Source: Diphasiastrum complanatum (taxonomy: Eukaryota; Streptophyta; Lycopodiopsida; Lycopodiales; Lycopodiaceae). From it: a DNA stretch of 37,685 nt. This document shows, piece after piece, positions 10,514 to 21,650 of this stretch. Location of the stretch: the NCBI GenBank assembly GCA_029204225.1, contig MU835618.1, positions 1 through 37,685 on the forward strand, in the 5' to 3' direction. Position 1 is the first letter of the stretch, and each line of letters begins with the position of its first letter. A program made the position numbers and the translations under genes. The notes beneath the pieces were generated by a model. It saw only the letters and a list, made by a program, of their open reading frames with translations, searched no databases and had not been told where the DNA came from.

Positions 10514-11890
10514 ATGGATCCTATGGGTCAACCCGTACCTGTCACACCCTTGCAAGCAGTCCAGAGAGCACCTCGCATGAAAATACCTAAATATGATGGG
10601 CCATCAGATCTCATCATATTCATCCAGATCTACGAGCAAGCGTGTGAAATTTATGGAGATCGAACACCGGTGGAAAAACTAATGTTGTTTCCCATGTCTC
10701 TGGTAGTTGTAGCACAAGATTGGTTCTTCAACTTATCAGAAGAAGAGAAAACCACTTGGAAAGGGGTTAAAGTGGCTCTCATCATGCGCTTTAAGCCGCC
10801 GAAGTTCCTGGAAGATCCGTTTCTCCTGCTAAGCAAAGTGAAAATGGAAAAAAGAGGAAGGGTCAGGGACTACATAGAATGGGTCAAGCACCTAAGATCC
10901 AAATGCAATGCAGCTCTAACTCTCGATCATGTGGTATTATGTGGTTCCTTGTGGGGTTACCATGAAGTATCAAAAGAGAGTTGAAAAGATAGGAGCAGTA
11001 CGCTACATTGCAGGAAGCCATGGAAGATGCCATTAGGGAAGAAGATGAGGGTTTCGATGATAAATCATATCCGACTACCCATAATCCAACTCCCTCGGTA
11101 GCATCATCATCCAACGCATCCCATATCTCAACGAATCTGTTGATGGAACAAATGACGAAGTTACACAAGCAGCAGATGGAACAACTAACAGCTCAGTTTG
11201 ATCATAAATTGAAGGCCTTGTAGGGAGCTATAGCACCAACTCCAAGCCACCGGAACAGAATCAATTGCAATATCCCCAACGGGAGAATGTATGGTGTCCA
11301 TTTTGCACTTAGAACCATATTTCGAATGAGTGTCAAGTGTTGAAGGAAAACCTCAAGCTAACACAATGGTACCGCCACTTGTGCAATGCTTCATCACACA
11401 AAATGGTGTTTTGCCAATTCAACCCCAAGATTATACAACAGAAGAGGAATCAATACCAGACCTCCTACGTGTATCATCAAGGGGCACCGAATGTGGCATC
11501 GCACTATGGTGCACCAATGAATCAGCAGCACATGGCACTACCTGCACCACCTAGGCCAGCTAACAATTAAGTGGCTCTGGCAATCAACAAATACCATGCA
11601 ACCTACGCGGCACAACCTCAACGTCAGGGAGGTAGGATCTACGGCTGTTATGGATGCGAGAAAGGCCATAGAATTGTTGAATGTCCTTACAAGGGACAGT
11701 ATACGACATTTTACAGAGAATGTGGATACAAACATTGCTATAAGAACTGCCCGGTCAAACCTGGAACAAGTGCACCCTTGAATTTAATCACAATACAACC
11801 AACAACATGTTCCAGTGCTAGCAATTACACAAGCGTAGAAATGGAAGGGAGTGGCCCCATCACCACCTCCATTAGTATCAATGGCCAATG
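10514..11890 (+). pseudogene. Ty3/gypsy-type gag of the 8311 element, broken
   Basis: Capsid and nucleocapsid protein of the element whose LTR and primer site lie upstream. The ATG at 10514 begins MDPMGQPVPV; the same frame is open upstream to about 10450, so the true start may be earlier. Core: KIPKYDGPSDLIIFIQ, AQDWFFNLSEEEK, MRFKPPKFLEDPF, VRDYIEWVKHLRS. A frame change near 10937 leads to FLVGLP and AMEDAIREEDEGFDD, with in-frame stops TGA 10963-10965 and TAG near 10990. Zinc knuckles: WCPFC...HISNEC (TAG at 11310-11312 inside) and CYGCEKGHRIVEC near 11650, followed by a Cys-rich repeat CGYKHCYKNC. The frame ends at 11891. It is homologous to the gags at 3137 and 30431. Confidence 0.9.
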
Positions 11891-12149
11891 ACCAACCCTC
11901 AGCTACAGGACCATATCTGAATGTGAGGAAAGAATGAAGGATATACCATCAGGTTCGCCATTGGGTACAAAAAACACAAGAAGAGGAAGTTGCACAAGCA
12001 CGAGAAGCTCCTATAGAACCTCAACATACAGAAGAACCAACACCACCAGCGGCCTCTCCTGTGCGAATGAATCAAAATGATTACTTGCATCATCAAAAAC
12101 CACCATTCCATATGGAAGTGCCAGAGGTCCACAGACAGGTGTGCTCACC

Positions 12150-12515
12150 ATTTTACTGTCTAGCTGCGTGAACTTATCTCTCGGGGAGTTACTGCGGATT
12201 GCACCTCAAGCCAAGAGCATCCTAGCTGAATGGGCTAAAGCGAAACTAGAAATAGCAGCAGAATAGCCCTTATATTGTGCGGGCCATGAAGGAACAAGCA
12301 ACGTCCTCCATATTGGGGCAGCATGGGAAAGTGAAGAACACAACATCACCTTGCCTATCAAGCATAAGAGGTTCGAGGATGAAGCAGCATTGGTAGATGG
12401 AGGATCGGGTGTAAATTTGATCTCCACTACCTTGTATCAGAAATGAGGTTTGCAAGGATTGAAACAAGCAAAATTTGCCATCAAATTAACAGATGATGTC
12501 GCAAGCACAATGAGA
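12150..12515 (+). pseudogene. Retrotransposon protease fragment
   Basis: Continuation of the same polyprotein. The readable stretch runs NLSLGELLRIAPQAKSILAE, then HIGAAWESEEHNITLPI, then the active-site loop ALVDGGSGVNLIS with the catalytic Asp at 12397-12399. In-frame stops are TAG near 12264, TGA near 12444 and TGA near 12520. The end of the domain and the usual spacer before RT are missing. The sequence passes almost directly into the RT N-terminal region, so an internal deletion compared with the element at 19.6-23 kb is likely. Confidence 0.7.
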
Positions 12516-12519
12516 GCCT

Positions 12520-12847
12520 GATCAAAATCAGGAACCAGCAAAACAAGTCTTCGAAGGACTTGCGCGGACACAACCCATGAATCTAGTTGAGCCAGGTGAA
12601 GAAGAGAAGATCGTGCATGTGGGAGAACAGCTGACACCCACTCAATTCACAAGGCTACGTGCATTATTGGTGGAATATAAAGATTGCTTCAAGGATCTGA
12701 AAAGTATACCACCAACCGTAGTCCAACATACCACACCCTTGGTGGATGGAGCAGTCCCCAAGGTGAGCCGATACTATCGCTACAATCCTAATTACACGGA
12801 ATTGATCAAACAGGAGTTGCAGAAGTTACTAGATGTCGATTTCATTA
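12520..12847 (+). pseudogene. Reverse transcriptase N-terminal fragment, truncated
   Basis: Reads VFEGLARTQPMNLVEPGEEE, KIVHVGEQLTPTQFTRLRAL, then the RT entry VPKVSRYYRYNPNYTELIKQ and ELQKLLDVDFI. It matches 20310-20590 of the second gypsy element residue by residue (VYEGLARTRPMNLAEP, NPSYTELIKKELQKLFDADFI). Similarity ends abruptly at about 12847: where the second element continues into the RT palm (HTNWVSPIVIVPKKNGKMRI), this one enters unrelated sequence that leads to the MOT1 pseudogene. No catalytic motif is present. Confidence 0.88.
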
Positions 12848-12989
12848 ACCTGATTGCAATGCTTTGCTGCATGCTCTAGTAGATGGTTAGATGCATATGC
12901 ATAGTTGTTTTGGACAATCTGGAATGAGCTGTTTCTGACTTGAAATTTTGGATTTAGGATTTGAAGCAAGATCGAGAAAATGCAGGTGA

Positions 12990-14503
12990 ATGGATTGGAA
13001 GGAAGAAGAGGAGCGTCGAGCACATGGTAGACTTACCTCAAGGACAACCTCAGAAGTAAGGATGTGTGGCAGGAAGTGGCTGGGGGACATCGACACCTTT
13101 GTGCCCATTGTGGTTGCCCTAACCCTTGTCAATGGCTTGGATCTGGGGACGACTCTTGTTGTGACAGGCTTGTACAACATCGCCACTGGCCTTCTCTTTG
13201 GAGTGCCAATGCCAGTACAGCCAATGAAAGCTATAGCTGCAGCGGCCATCATTGAGACAAATCCCTTGACAGTGGCCCAGATCATGGCAGGAGGACTTTC
13301 CACAGCGTTGGTGCTGTTTCTGTTGGGCGTCACAGATTTGATTCGGGTGATGGATCGTCTTGTTCCGCATCCAGTGGTGAGAGGTATTCAACTATCCAGG
13401 GTACTGGTTTTGCCGTCACCGCTGTGAAATATATTCTGAAAGACCCTGATATTGCATCAGGAAAAGCGAAAGGAGATAGACCTTGGCTAGGGTTTGATAG
13501 CAAGCTTCTGGCTTTGATTGCTTTCTGTTTTCTAGTACTGATCACTGGCAGTGGGGGCGGCATGATGGAGAAATGTGGCCTTGGATATAGAAACAGATCA
13601 ACCGTCGATGACTCGCCGATGACTTGCAGGAAGTTTTGCATGAAGAAGATGGAGGGCAAGATGCAAGTATAGGCGGGGAACTTCAATTTGCTTCCCGAGG
13701 ACGAAACCATTTTGGCTTGGAAAACTGGAAAATGCTCAGCGCAGTGCCCAGCGCGCTTCTAGTATTTTTGCTTGGAATTGTCCTTGCATTCATCAGAAAG
13801 CCCCATATTTTCAAGGAGTTGAAGTTTGGTCCATCGACTCCTCATTTTGTGAAGATATATGTGGAGGACTGGAAGATTGATTGGGTTTGAGAGAGCTGCT
13901 GTGCCACAGCTTCCACTTTCCATTCTGAATTCAGTACTTGCTGTGTGCAAACTTTCAAATGATCTCTTTCCAAACAAGAAGCTAGTGTCCCCTGTCAGGG
14001 TTTCAGTGAGCGTAGGATTGATGAATCTAGTGGGCTGTTGGATTGGGGTTTTGCCAGTTTGCCACGGGGCTGGCGGGTTGGCAGGCCAATGTCGGTTTGG
14101 TGCAAGGTCTGGCATCTCAGTGGTCTTCCTGGGTGCTGGAAAGCTTGTAATTGACCTCCTCCTTGGCAACTCATTGCTAAAACTCCTGGCCCAATTTCCG
14201 ATAGCTCTTTTAGGAGTCCTGCTGCTATTTTCTGGAGTGGAGCTAGCCATGGCCTGTAGGGACCAAAGTTCAAGGCTGAACTCTTTCGTGATGATTACAT
14301 GTGTGGTGGTATCTCAAGCCTCGGGCTTAGCACTTGGTTGCATCTGTGGCATTGTCCTTTATCTTGGCATTATCCTTTATCTGCTCCTTAAGCTCAGAGA
14401 GGTGGATTTTAGGTCGTGGAGAAGCAGGTTGCCTGCTTTTGAGCACAGGGGTTCCTTTGAGAGACTTGATACTTCTAGCTACGAACAATATCCTACTTCT
14501 TGA
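12990..14503 (+). pseudogene. MOT1: Molybdate transporter (MOT1 family), frameshifted
   Basis: MOT1 proteins import or move molybdate, needed for the molybdenum cofactor, across cell or organelle membranes; they belong to the SulP-related superfamily but lack the STAS domain. Nearly the whole family length (about 500 codons, no introns) is readable in pieces. 12990-13400: GDIDTFVPIVVALTLVNGLD, GVPMPVQPMKAIAAAAI, HPVVRGIQLS. 13400-13615: AVKYILKDPDIASGKAKGDR, PWLGFDSKLLALI. 13640-13880: SAVPSALLVFLLGIVLAFIR. 13880-14503: VPQLPLSILNSVLAVCKLS, LPVCHGAGGLAGQ, GVELAMACRD. Frame changes: a base lost near 13400, one between about 13600 and 13670, and a duplicated ATTG at 13876-13883. No in-frame nonsense codon was seen. 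The first 20 or so residues also look disturbed. It is visibly more GC-rich than its neighbours. Assembly error could explain some shifts, so a working gene is not fully excluded. Confidence 0.85.
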
Positions 14504-16483
14504 GCTTTTTCTGGTCGGTGTAATCTCGTCCGGTTAAAGGAATCTTAAAACTCAGGCTTACATAGTGGCTGGAATCTGTTAAACAATTTATTTCCCTCGT
14601 AACCGATCTCAAATTTTAACCAAATATGAAATTCAACAGAAAAGAAAAAATTTAATTTTAATTTTCAATTTGGGAGTTCTCTATTCCAGAAGTTAAAATG
14701 ACATTACAGTAAACATTGCCGGCAAATTCATTACGGTTCTTTCTATCAATTCTAAATTATCTATAATCGGGAAATAATTTAGCCTCAGTGAAAATACTGT
14801 GACTAACTTTGACTGATAAATTTAGCATAGTCAATTCACTAATCCAAACCCATTCCATAGCTAACAAAAAATTGACTAAAATTTTGATTTTTCGAAGGAA
14901 AAAAGAAGAAGTCAATTTCTGGTTCATTTTACGTAATTCAAAAAAAATCTGACGAAATTACTGTTAGTATAAAAGACAATCGAAATCGAAAAAATCGAAA
15001 TACTGTTCGGTTTCTAATGTCACTAAACCAATGTCAGGCTGGCATGCAAAGCACGGTTAGAAAACATCACTACGGAATTTTTACGTAAACTTCAGTTTTA
15101 CAAGATTTGTCAGCCAATTATCAGAGCACATGCGTATGACCACTCAAATCGACTGTAACTCCCTTATGCATGTCAGAATCACACTGAGAATCAACAAGCA
15201 CTCAATCCATGCAAGCACAGTACCACAAATTAGAGAAAAGACTAGCAAGCAATCAGAACAATTTCAAATTTTGTCAATTTTACTCACAAAACTGCCAAAA
15301 TTTCAAATGGCCATAACTTTGGCTACAGTGCACGAATTAGGTGTTGTAAAGCACACTATGGAGGGAGACCAAGTGACCGAGACACTAGCCACATCAGCCT
15401 ACCACCAAGGCTTCACACATGTGAGAACAGAGTCTCATAAAATCTGTAGTAGGCCACATTTCTACAAGGCCAAATCTTGCAAAATCAAGCAAACACATCC
15501 CCAAGCTCAAAAGTGATGCTACCAACAGTCTTAAATGGTCCATTAGACTTCCCTGAAGCATTCATATTGGTCCTATGAAGCAATATAGACTGAGAACGAA
15601 GATTTCTTGGTTTGTAGAAGTCAAAATAGCTTCAAACTTGATGGAGATGGAGCATAAGCCATCGGCCATCAATTTACAGGTCTGATAGCTTATTGGGAAA
15701 GTGAAAAGGAATGATAATTATGTTGTAAAAAAATTCCAAAATGATCTCCTTATAGATTTAGAGAGATCCATCCCCCAAAAATCACCAAAAATGATCAATT
15801 TTTGTACTTTTTTGACTTCCTACAAGCTCAATTGCTGGAATTCTTAGCTCTAACTTCAAGGACAACTTCAAAAGACTTTGGTTCACCTATTTACAAGTTC
15901 TACAAGGTGTTTTATAGCCACCTACTATCCAACTTTATGAAAAAAAAAAAAACAAGCAAAAATGATGATTTTGGCTATTTTTCAGTTCTTTCTTTACTAT
16001 AAAGTGGAAATTCATTACATGCAACTGTTTCCCTAGCACATGCAAACCAATTTATAATATTATAGTCATCTAATTGATCTGATCTTGCTGGATTTTGGTT
16101 CTTACTATCTATTTTGTGTCAAAAAGCATGAAAAACTAAGCAGATTTTGACCAAAACACAGCCTAGAATTATAAATCATGAAAAGAACCAGCATGCATCA
16201 TTAATTTCATCATTAATGATCCCTAAAATAAAAGTACACTTGCTGAAAAATTCCGATCTACACAAGATTTGAGCTACACAAGAAAAAACTCCAAAAACGC
16301 ATCACAAATTGGCTTTCTAGGACATAAACCCCAAAAATTCTCAAGAGAAATGGATCTTAGCAACATGCAAATGGAAACCGAGATAGTACACCCACTTGCC
16401 ATCTTGCTATCCACTTGGAAGATAATTCCAAAATTTCGATGAAAGGTAGCACTTCTCCAAGTTCTCCAATCTTTGTAAGCCTT
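14504..16483. other. AT-rich non-coding stretch after MOT1
   Basis: The first 100 bases are probably the former MOT1 3' end. The remainder is AT-rich with no recognisable domain. Open frames at 15130-15516 and 15802-16002 show no family features. The palindromic word AAGGCTTCACACATGTGA near 15407 differs by one base from AAGGCTTCACACGTGTGA at 34393-34410, hinting at a shared dispersed repeat. The part from about 16270 to 16483 is the start of the internal region of the minus-strand copia element that follows. Confidence 0.5.
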
Positions 16484-16495
16484 GCTCTGATACCA
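16484..16495 (-). promoter_or_regulatory. Copia primer binding site (initiator tRNA-Met)
   Basis: On the minus strand TGGTATCAGAGC, an exact match to the classical plant copia primer site complementary to initiator tRNA-Met. It begins one base after the CA end of the adjoining LTR, the usual spacing. Confidence 0.9.
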
Positions 16496-16496
16496 A

Positions 16497-17292
16497 TGTA
16501 AGAGTCGCTCCTCAAGACCCTGCTTACAAGACAAACAATATTTATGCCAGTCTTTGCATATGTACAAAGTTGGTAACCGCTAATCGCCTTTGGGATATTT
16601 GTTTGTCCAGCTATTTTTAGGGCTGCTGATAAGTTGGCGACTCGGTCAACCAATGTAGCAAAAACGCGAAAAAGTCGAAAAACCCAAAGGTGCCCTTAGA
16701 CTGAAGGTATGCAACTCCTGAAGGTGTCCTTACACTAAAGGTATGTAAATCCCTAAGGCGCCCTTAGATTTAAGATAGTGAAGAAGGCGAAAAAGGCAAA
16801 AAGTGCCTTCTATTGAATGCAGAGAAGAAGGCGAAGGCTCCTTAGACAAAAGGCAGTGAAAAAGACGAAAAGTGCCTTAGTTTAGAGGTGGCGAAGAAAA
16901 CCGAACAAGGCGAAAGTGCCCTATAATGGTTTTAAGATTTTTGCTTACTTTGTCACATTTTTCGCAAAGAGAAAAAGGCAAAAACGGCGAAGATGGTCCA
17001 GAAATGGTTTCTAAGTTATTCTAACCAGTGTGTCGCATTTTTTGTGAAGGCAAAAATGCGAAGAAGACAAACTGCCTTAAGAATGGTTTCTAGGGCATTC
17101 TGGCCACTTGGCCAGTGTGTCGCATTTTTCGTGAAGGCAAAAATGCAAAGAAGGCGAAAGTGCCTAAAAAATTGTTAAGGTTAAAAAGAAAAGAAAAAAT
17201 GTGAAGGTCCGAAAATATGAAGTCGCCTGTGGTTTTTCAAGATGCTCATTACTTGAACGATTTGTTTAAGACTGAGCATAAGAAATCTAACA
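16497..17292 (-). mobile_element. Copia LTR with internal sequence on both sides
   Basis: A 796-bp LTR read on the minus strand from TGTTAGATTTC (17292) to CTCTTACA (16497), with TG...CA ends. Just upstream of it (17293-17301) is the polypurine tract AAGGGGGAG after a copia RNase H tail; just downstream (16484-16495) is an exact primer site. It therefore serves at once as the 3' LTR of one internal region and the 5' LTR of another. Inside, a unit of about 79 bp starting AATGGTTT repeats at 16925, 17003 and 17082. Words such as AAGGCGAAAGTGCC recur from 16780 to 17165. Confidence 0.88.
16925..17163. repeat. 78-79 bp tandem repeat within the copia LTR
   Basis: Three degenerate units starting AATGGTTT at 16925, 17003 and 17082. 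Each contains GTCGCATTTTT...AAAAATGCGAAG; in the second unit CGCATTTTT (17034-17042) and AAAAATGCG (17052-17060) form a perfect 9-bp stem with a 9-base loop. Confidence 0.8.
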
Positions 17293-17301
17293 CTCCCCCT
17301 T
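17293..17301 (-). other. Copia polypurine tract
   Basis: AAGGGGGAG on the minus strand, immediately before the TG of the LTR and overlapping the stop codon of the RNase H tail. It primes plus-strand DNA synthesis in LTR elements. Confidence 0.88.
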
Positions 17302-17470
17302 AATGTGGATCCTGAAAAACTTGGAACTTCAGATTTGACATATCGTTAAATCTGAGATGTTGCTCCTTTGATAGAGCTTTTGTGAAGTAATCTGCTGCCA
17401 TGTAGTTTGTTCTGCAGAAGCAATTGTGGTATAAAGGGTGGCCATTTTTTATTTATGCTCTTACAAAGGC
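17300..17470 (-). pseudogene. Copia pol C-terminal tail (RNase H end)
   Basis: Reading the minus strand towards 17300: YMAADYFTKALSKEQHLRF, then NLKFQVFQDPH and stop TAA at 17300-17302. The word ADxFTKAL is the signature of the end of copia polyproteins. Upstream of about 17401 the frame is disturbed, and similarity is lost beyond about 17470. RT and integrase are not found next to it. Confidence 0.85.
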
Positions 17471-18496
17471 ATGATTTCCAAGTGTCGAGATTAGTTGTAT
17501 TTTGGAGTCTCAATGGGACTCATCACATCAAGCTTAAATTAGGGCTTATGGTTGGATAGAGGGTTCTTATTTCATATTTAGGTTATTATTAAAAAGGAGG
17601 AAGCCCTAAAGGATGGATCAAGGCTAAATAAATAGCCATTATATTGTACTCATTTCATTCATTTAAGAAAGGTTGACTTTTGGAGCTTCTCACTATGTTT
17701 TGTGTGGAGGCTTCTTGCATGCATTATAGCTTGTTTCTATGCTAATATATGGTTTTTTTTTTAAGTTATTAGAATCTATTACAAGTATGAGAAGGTTTTC
17801 TACCATCAAAATAAAGAAGAGCTTAAACAAGTGGAATTCTTTCCAAGACTAGTTGTTTGTGTCATTTTTGGATGCTAGTTTGGATTGATAAGCTATTAAG
17901 TTGCAAGCTCCACCACTTAGTAATCATTTTTAATTACATTAGGATCCTTTTGCCAAATGCTTGTGCAAGATACTCATCAAATTTGAATTTAAAAATGTCA
18001 AATACTATGAAATGGCCAAACAAAATGAATGAATATGGACACTTTATCTAGGTAAAAGTATTTTGCTAGACATGGTTTAAGAGTCGTTGATATCCAAATT
18101 GAGGGATTCACATTCACGTAATTTCATATCCTAGATTTTTGACAGTTTATTAACATTGACGGAGTAATGCCAAGCCGTTCAATAAAACAAAAAAAAAGGC
18201 CAATTTTTTTTATTGGAAAATTGTAAGTGATAGGGACTATACAAGTTGGAAAACTGATTTCATTTCATGTTTTAAATCCTATGCTAGAATATATGGAAAG
18301 CTCATATTAGTGCTATTAAGCAACTATCTTGACGATTTTTGTGTGTTTGGGATTCAATCCCATTATAGCATAACATGTTCATGGAAATGAATTTTTTCAT
18401 ACTTTTTCCTACAGTAATTCACTTTACATTTACTATATGTCTTTGAATCTTATTTGTGCCTTAGTAAAATGAGATTTTCAAGGGACTAAAGTTCCT
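17471..18496. other. Non-coding AT-rich stretch
   Basis: No gene recognised. The open frame at 17857-18051 has no family features. Around 17600-17730 a plus-strand string resembling an LTR transcribed region (AATAGCCATTATATTGTACTC) suggests more old LTR material, without ends that could be defined. Confidence 0.45.
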
Positions 18497-19110
18497 AAGG
18501 GGGGGAAGGGACATCAGGGGTGTTGAAGTTTCATCTTACTCCTACTTGCCTAATTATATCTTTTGAGAACTTCTATTCACTGTACATACTCACCTCCCAT
18601 AACTAGTTGACTATAGTTCACAACGTAGAATGTACTGATCAGTTTAGTCCTTTATTGTAAACACACTTAGTATTAAGCACATAATTTACAAGAACTAATC
18701 AGACAATAAACTCTATTACTTGTATATATAAACACAGAGTATGATCAGAAAGTATGGGCAATCATATATAGAATCAATCAATCAGATAATCTGAGTCCTT
18801 AGAATCAAAATCTATCGAAGGAGAGTGAGAGCTATCTTAGAAAATAGAGAGAATTTATCTGTCAGTTGTATTTTCGATCAATTGTATAAGCATAGTAGGA
18901 TCACAACAATTAGTGCACAACTACTACAAACCTTATCGTAGGATTCTCTTTTGTGATTTGATCGTTGTACTCTAGCAACTTCAATATAACAGATTCTCTA
19001 TTATCTATTCATATTAATCACAATCGAATGCTCTCATATTCTCTTTCCTTCTTCATTTGATTTACCTTTTTTCCATAGATTAACGTAGAATATCTATCAA
19101 GAATGCATGG
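18497..19110 (+). mobile_element. Possible plus-strand LTR with polypurine tract
   Basis: A purine run AAGGGGGGGGAAGGGA (18496-18511) lies ten bases before TGTTGAAGTTTC at 18521. About 200 bases in is a good TATA box, TGTATATATAAACACAGAG, at 18721-18739, the position expected at the U3/R border. A 3' end was not fixed; GAATGCATGGTAGTCGCC near 19102 is the best candidate for CA plus a degenerate primer site. No RNase H tail was found upstream, so this is tentative. Confidence 0.42.
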
Positions 19111-19589
19111 TAGTCGCCTAAATTATTTGCACTCTTCATGGTTGTCTAAGACACCTACGTAAGGTATTCTGCCAAGTCAAACAAATGATCTAACTATCTA
19201 AGCGATTGTTTGAATATCAAAAGACCGATTCTTATTTTATTGTTTCTTTTCATTGAGGAGAACTTCCATAAAGTCATCAAACATCCCTTTTCCCTTCAAG
19301 AAGGGGTAATCGACATCAAATTTCAATCAATTAGTTGCCTCTAATTCAAAATCAAACATGAAAATTATCGAGATCATGTCGTAAGAGTGGATCCCAAAAT
19401 ATGAACAGTAAATCCCATGTCTCCCAAGGATGATGATGATTCATCAACAATAGATCATAATATTGATCAACCTCAAACAATGCCTAAGGAGTACACTATA
19501 ATTCACAAATAGATAATGTTATTTGGGGTCAATCTTTGGCTATGGTGCATTGTACCACAACGCCTTCCTGTCATATCGAGCCATAGGAG

Positions 19590-20440
19590 TTGCTTGTTGA
19601 AGCAACCATACATGGTACTACCTTGGACACCCCAATATCATATGGCATGAATATGATCAATGTGGCATGGATGTATGTAGAACCAATCGCAGAGTTGTTG
19701 GAGGAAGAATTGATACCTTGGAAGCATATGTTGTCGTATAATGAAAAAGCTGCTTTGACAAATGAACAAGTGTTAGGATATATGGATCCCACTAGGTTTG
19801 GTGAAGCAAAGATACCTAGTCAACCCCCACAACTACTACCTAAAGTAGTGGTATCAAAGTGTGACCACCAAAGGATCAGGCAATAAGGACGCTGCAGACT
19901 AAGCAACGATACAACCAAGTGATAAGCTGGGATGTGTTACCTGAAGAAGCAATTACAACCATAGATGTGAAAATCAGCAACCATGAGACTAATTTATTGC
20001 CTGTGGTAAAGGAAGAATTGAGACCTGAGTTGAAGAAAATTAATGTGAAATCTAAAAGAAAGTCTCTCGCATCCACTAGCCATCAGTTGGATGAACAAGC
20101 TTCCAATGCTGAAGCCAAAGCAGATTCAAAGCTGAAGGTGTCACCCATTACCAACAAGAAGAAGATAGATTTTTTCAAGGAGAAGGAAGATCAAGTACCC
20201 AAACATGATGTACCTAAGAACTTCAAGAATTACACACTTGATGATGTGGTGTTTATGATGTTGCAACCAAAAAGGAAACCTGATGAGGATCAACTGGAGA
20301 AGCAACAAGTTTATGAAGGTCTAGCCCGTACACGACCAATGAATCTGGCTGAACCAAGAGAGGAGGAGAAAATTGTCCATGTGGGTTCACATGGATCTAT
20401 TAGTACGCTACAAGGATTGTTTTGCATGGTCCTATAAGGA
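19590..20440 (+). pseudogene. Gypsy pol region between protease and RT, broken
   Basis: First part of the second plus-strand gypsy element. Two pieces are readable: VEATIHGTTLDTPISYGMN and EELIPWKHMLSYNEKAALTN (19590-19886), then a Lys/Glu-rich stretch (19919-20310) leading into VYEGLARTRPMNLAEPREEE and KIVHVG. The last part is homologous to 12520-12620. This is the weakly conserved linker before RT in this lineage. No gag, LTR or primer site for this element was found upstream; the gag seen at 10.5 kb belongs to a different copy because the two overlap in this region. Confidence 0.7.
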
Positions 20441-20459
20441 TTTGAAAGGCATACTTGAA

Positions 20460-21140
20460 ATTGGTGATTCAACATACAATACCCTTGGTGGAAGGAGCCA
20501 TACCAAAAGTGAGCCTATATTATTGATGCAATCCAAGCTATACTGAATTGATTAAAAAGGAATTACAAAAGTTGTTTGATGCCGACTTCATCTATGATAT
20601 TGATCATACTAATTGGGTATCACCTATTGTCATCGTGCCAAAAAAGAATGGAAAAATGAGAATCTCTATCGATCTGAAGGGTGTGAATGTTGTTACTTGC
20701 AAGGATCATTTTATGCTTGTCTTTTACAGAAAGTGTGTTGGATCGATCAGCATGATCAGAAGCATACAATTTTTTGGATGGATTCAGCGGCTATAACCAA
20801 GTAAATATAGTCGCTCAGTAGGGGGAACGTATGCCTATAAGGTGATGCTGTTCGGATTGTGTAATGCACCAAGCTCATTTCAACGAGTGATGCAAACTAC
20901 TTTCAAGGACTACCTCCAAATTTTTTTGGAAATCTTTTTGGATGATTTATGTGTTCATGGGAAGGATGACAAACGCCTAATGCAACTGGAGAAGGTCTTA
21001 GTATAGTGTGGCAAGTACCAGATAGCCTTAAACTCAAAAAAATGTCAAATATGGGTTACGCATGGAATAATGTTGGGGCATGTCATATCTCGGCATCAAT
21101 TGATTTATCCAAAATACAGATTATCATGCTACCACTTGGC
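20460..21140 (+). pseudogene. Gypsy reverse transcriptase, broken
   Basis: RT copies element RNA into DNA. Readable blocks: NPSYTELIKKELQKLFDADF, WVSPIVIVPKKNGKMRISID, then after a frame change near 20730 FLDGFSGYNQV, then QRVMQTTFKDYLQIF. The catalytic motif is FLDD (20935-20946; YxDD in most elements), followed by KKCQIWVTHGIMLGHVIS. Stops include TGA 20524-20526, TAG 20819-20821 and TAG near 21004. All the blocks of a full gypsy RT are present in order, so this is a mutated but nearly complete domain. Confidence 0.92.
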
Positions 21141-21169
21141 ACCATCCGAGAGGTGTATATATTCATGGG

Positions 21170-21650
21170 CCATGCAAATTGTTATCGAATTTTTATACTA
21201 TCTTTTGTGGATTTAGCAAGGCCAATTTATAAACTTACAATTGTACCTTATTGGACAAAGGAATTCATGGATGCATTTCAAAAATTTAAGGATGTGTTGA
21301 TCTCAGCACCTATTCTAAGGCCTCCTAATTGGCAGATTGAGTTTTGTGTGCATACGGATGCCTCAAAGTATGTCGTGTTTGTTGTGTTAATTGAACATAG
21401 AGAATATAAAAAGGATTATCCTATTTGCTTTGCCAGTAGACAATTGAATGAGGCTGAAATAAATTATAACACCACTTAGCGTGAAGCTCTGGCTATGATA
21501 TTTGTTGTTAAGAAATTCTCCCAATATTTGATGGCCAAATTGTTTGCCTTTTATACTGATCCCTAGCCACTTTTGTATTTGGTGAACAAAACTTGTGATA
21601 TTGGATGGATTACATGATGGCTATTCTTATATAGTTCCAATTCTGAGTAG
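21170..21650 (+). pseudogene. Gypsy RNase H domain, broken
   Basis: Removes the RNA strand during reverse transcription. Readable: GHANCYRIFILSFVDLARPI and YKL (RT thumb), APILRPPNWQIEFCVHTDAS with the first catalytic Asp, FASRQLNEAEINYNTT, then after TAG 21477-21479 REALAMIFVVKKFSQYL with the catalytic Glu, and FYTDP with the third acidic residue before TAG 21564-21566. The domain follows RT directly as usual. Confidence 0.88.

Noticed and set aside
15130-15516. 128-codon open frame downstream of MOT1
   Set aside because: No domain, no start context, and it lies in AT-rich DNA of retroelement character; treated as chance.
18340-18365. tRNA T-arm-like GGGATTCAATCCC
   Set aside because: No acceptor, D or anticodon arm can be placed around it.
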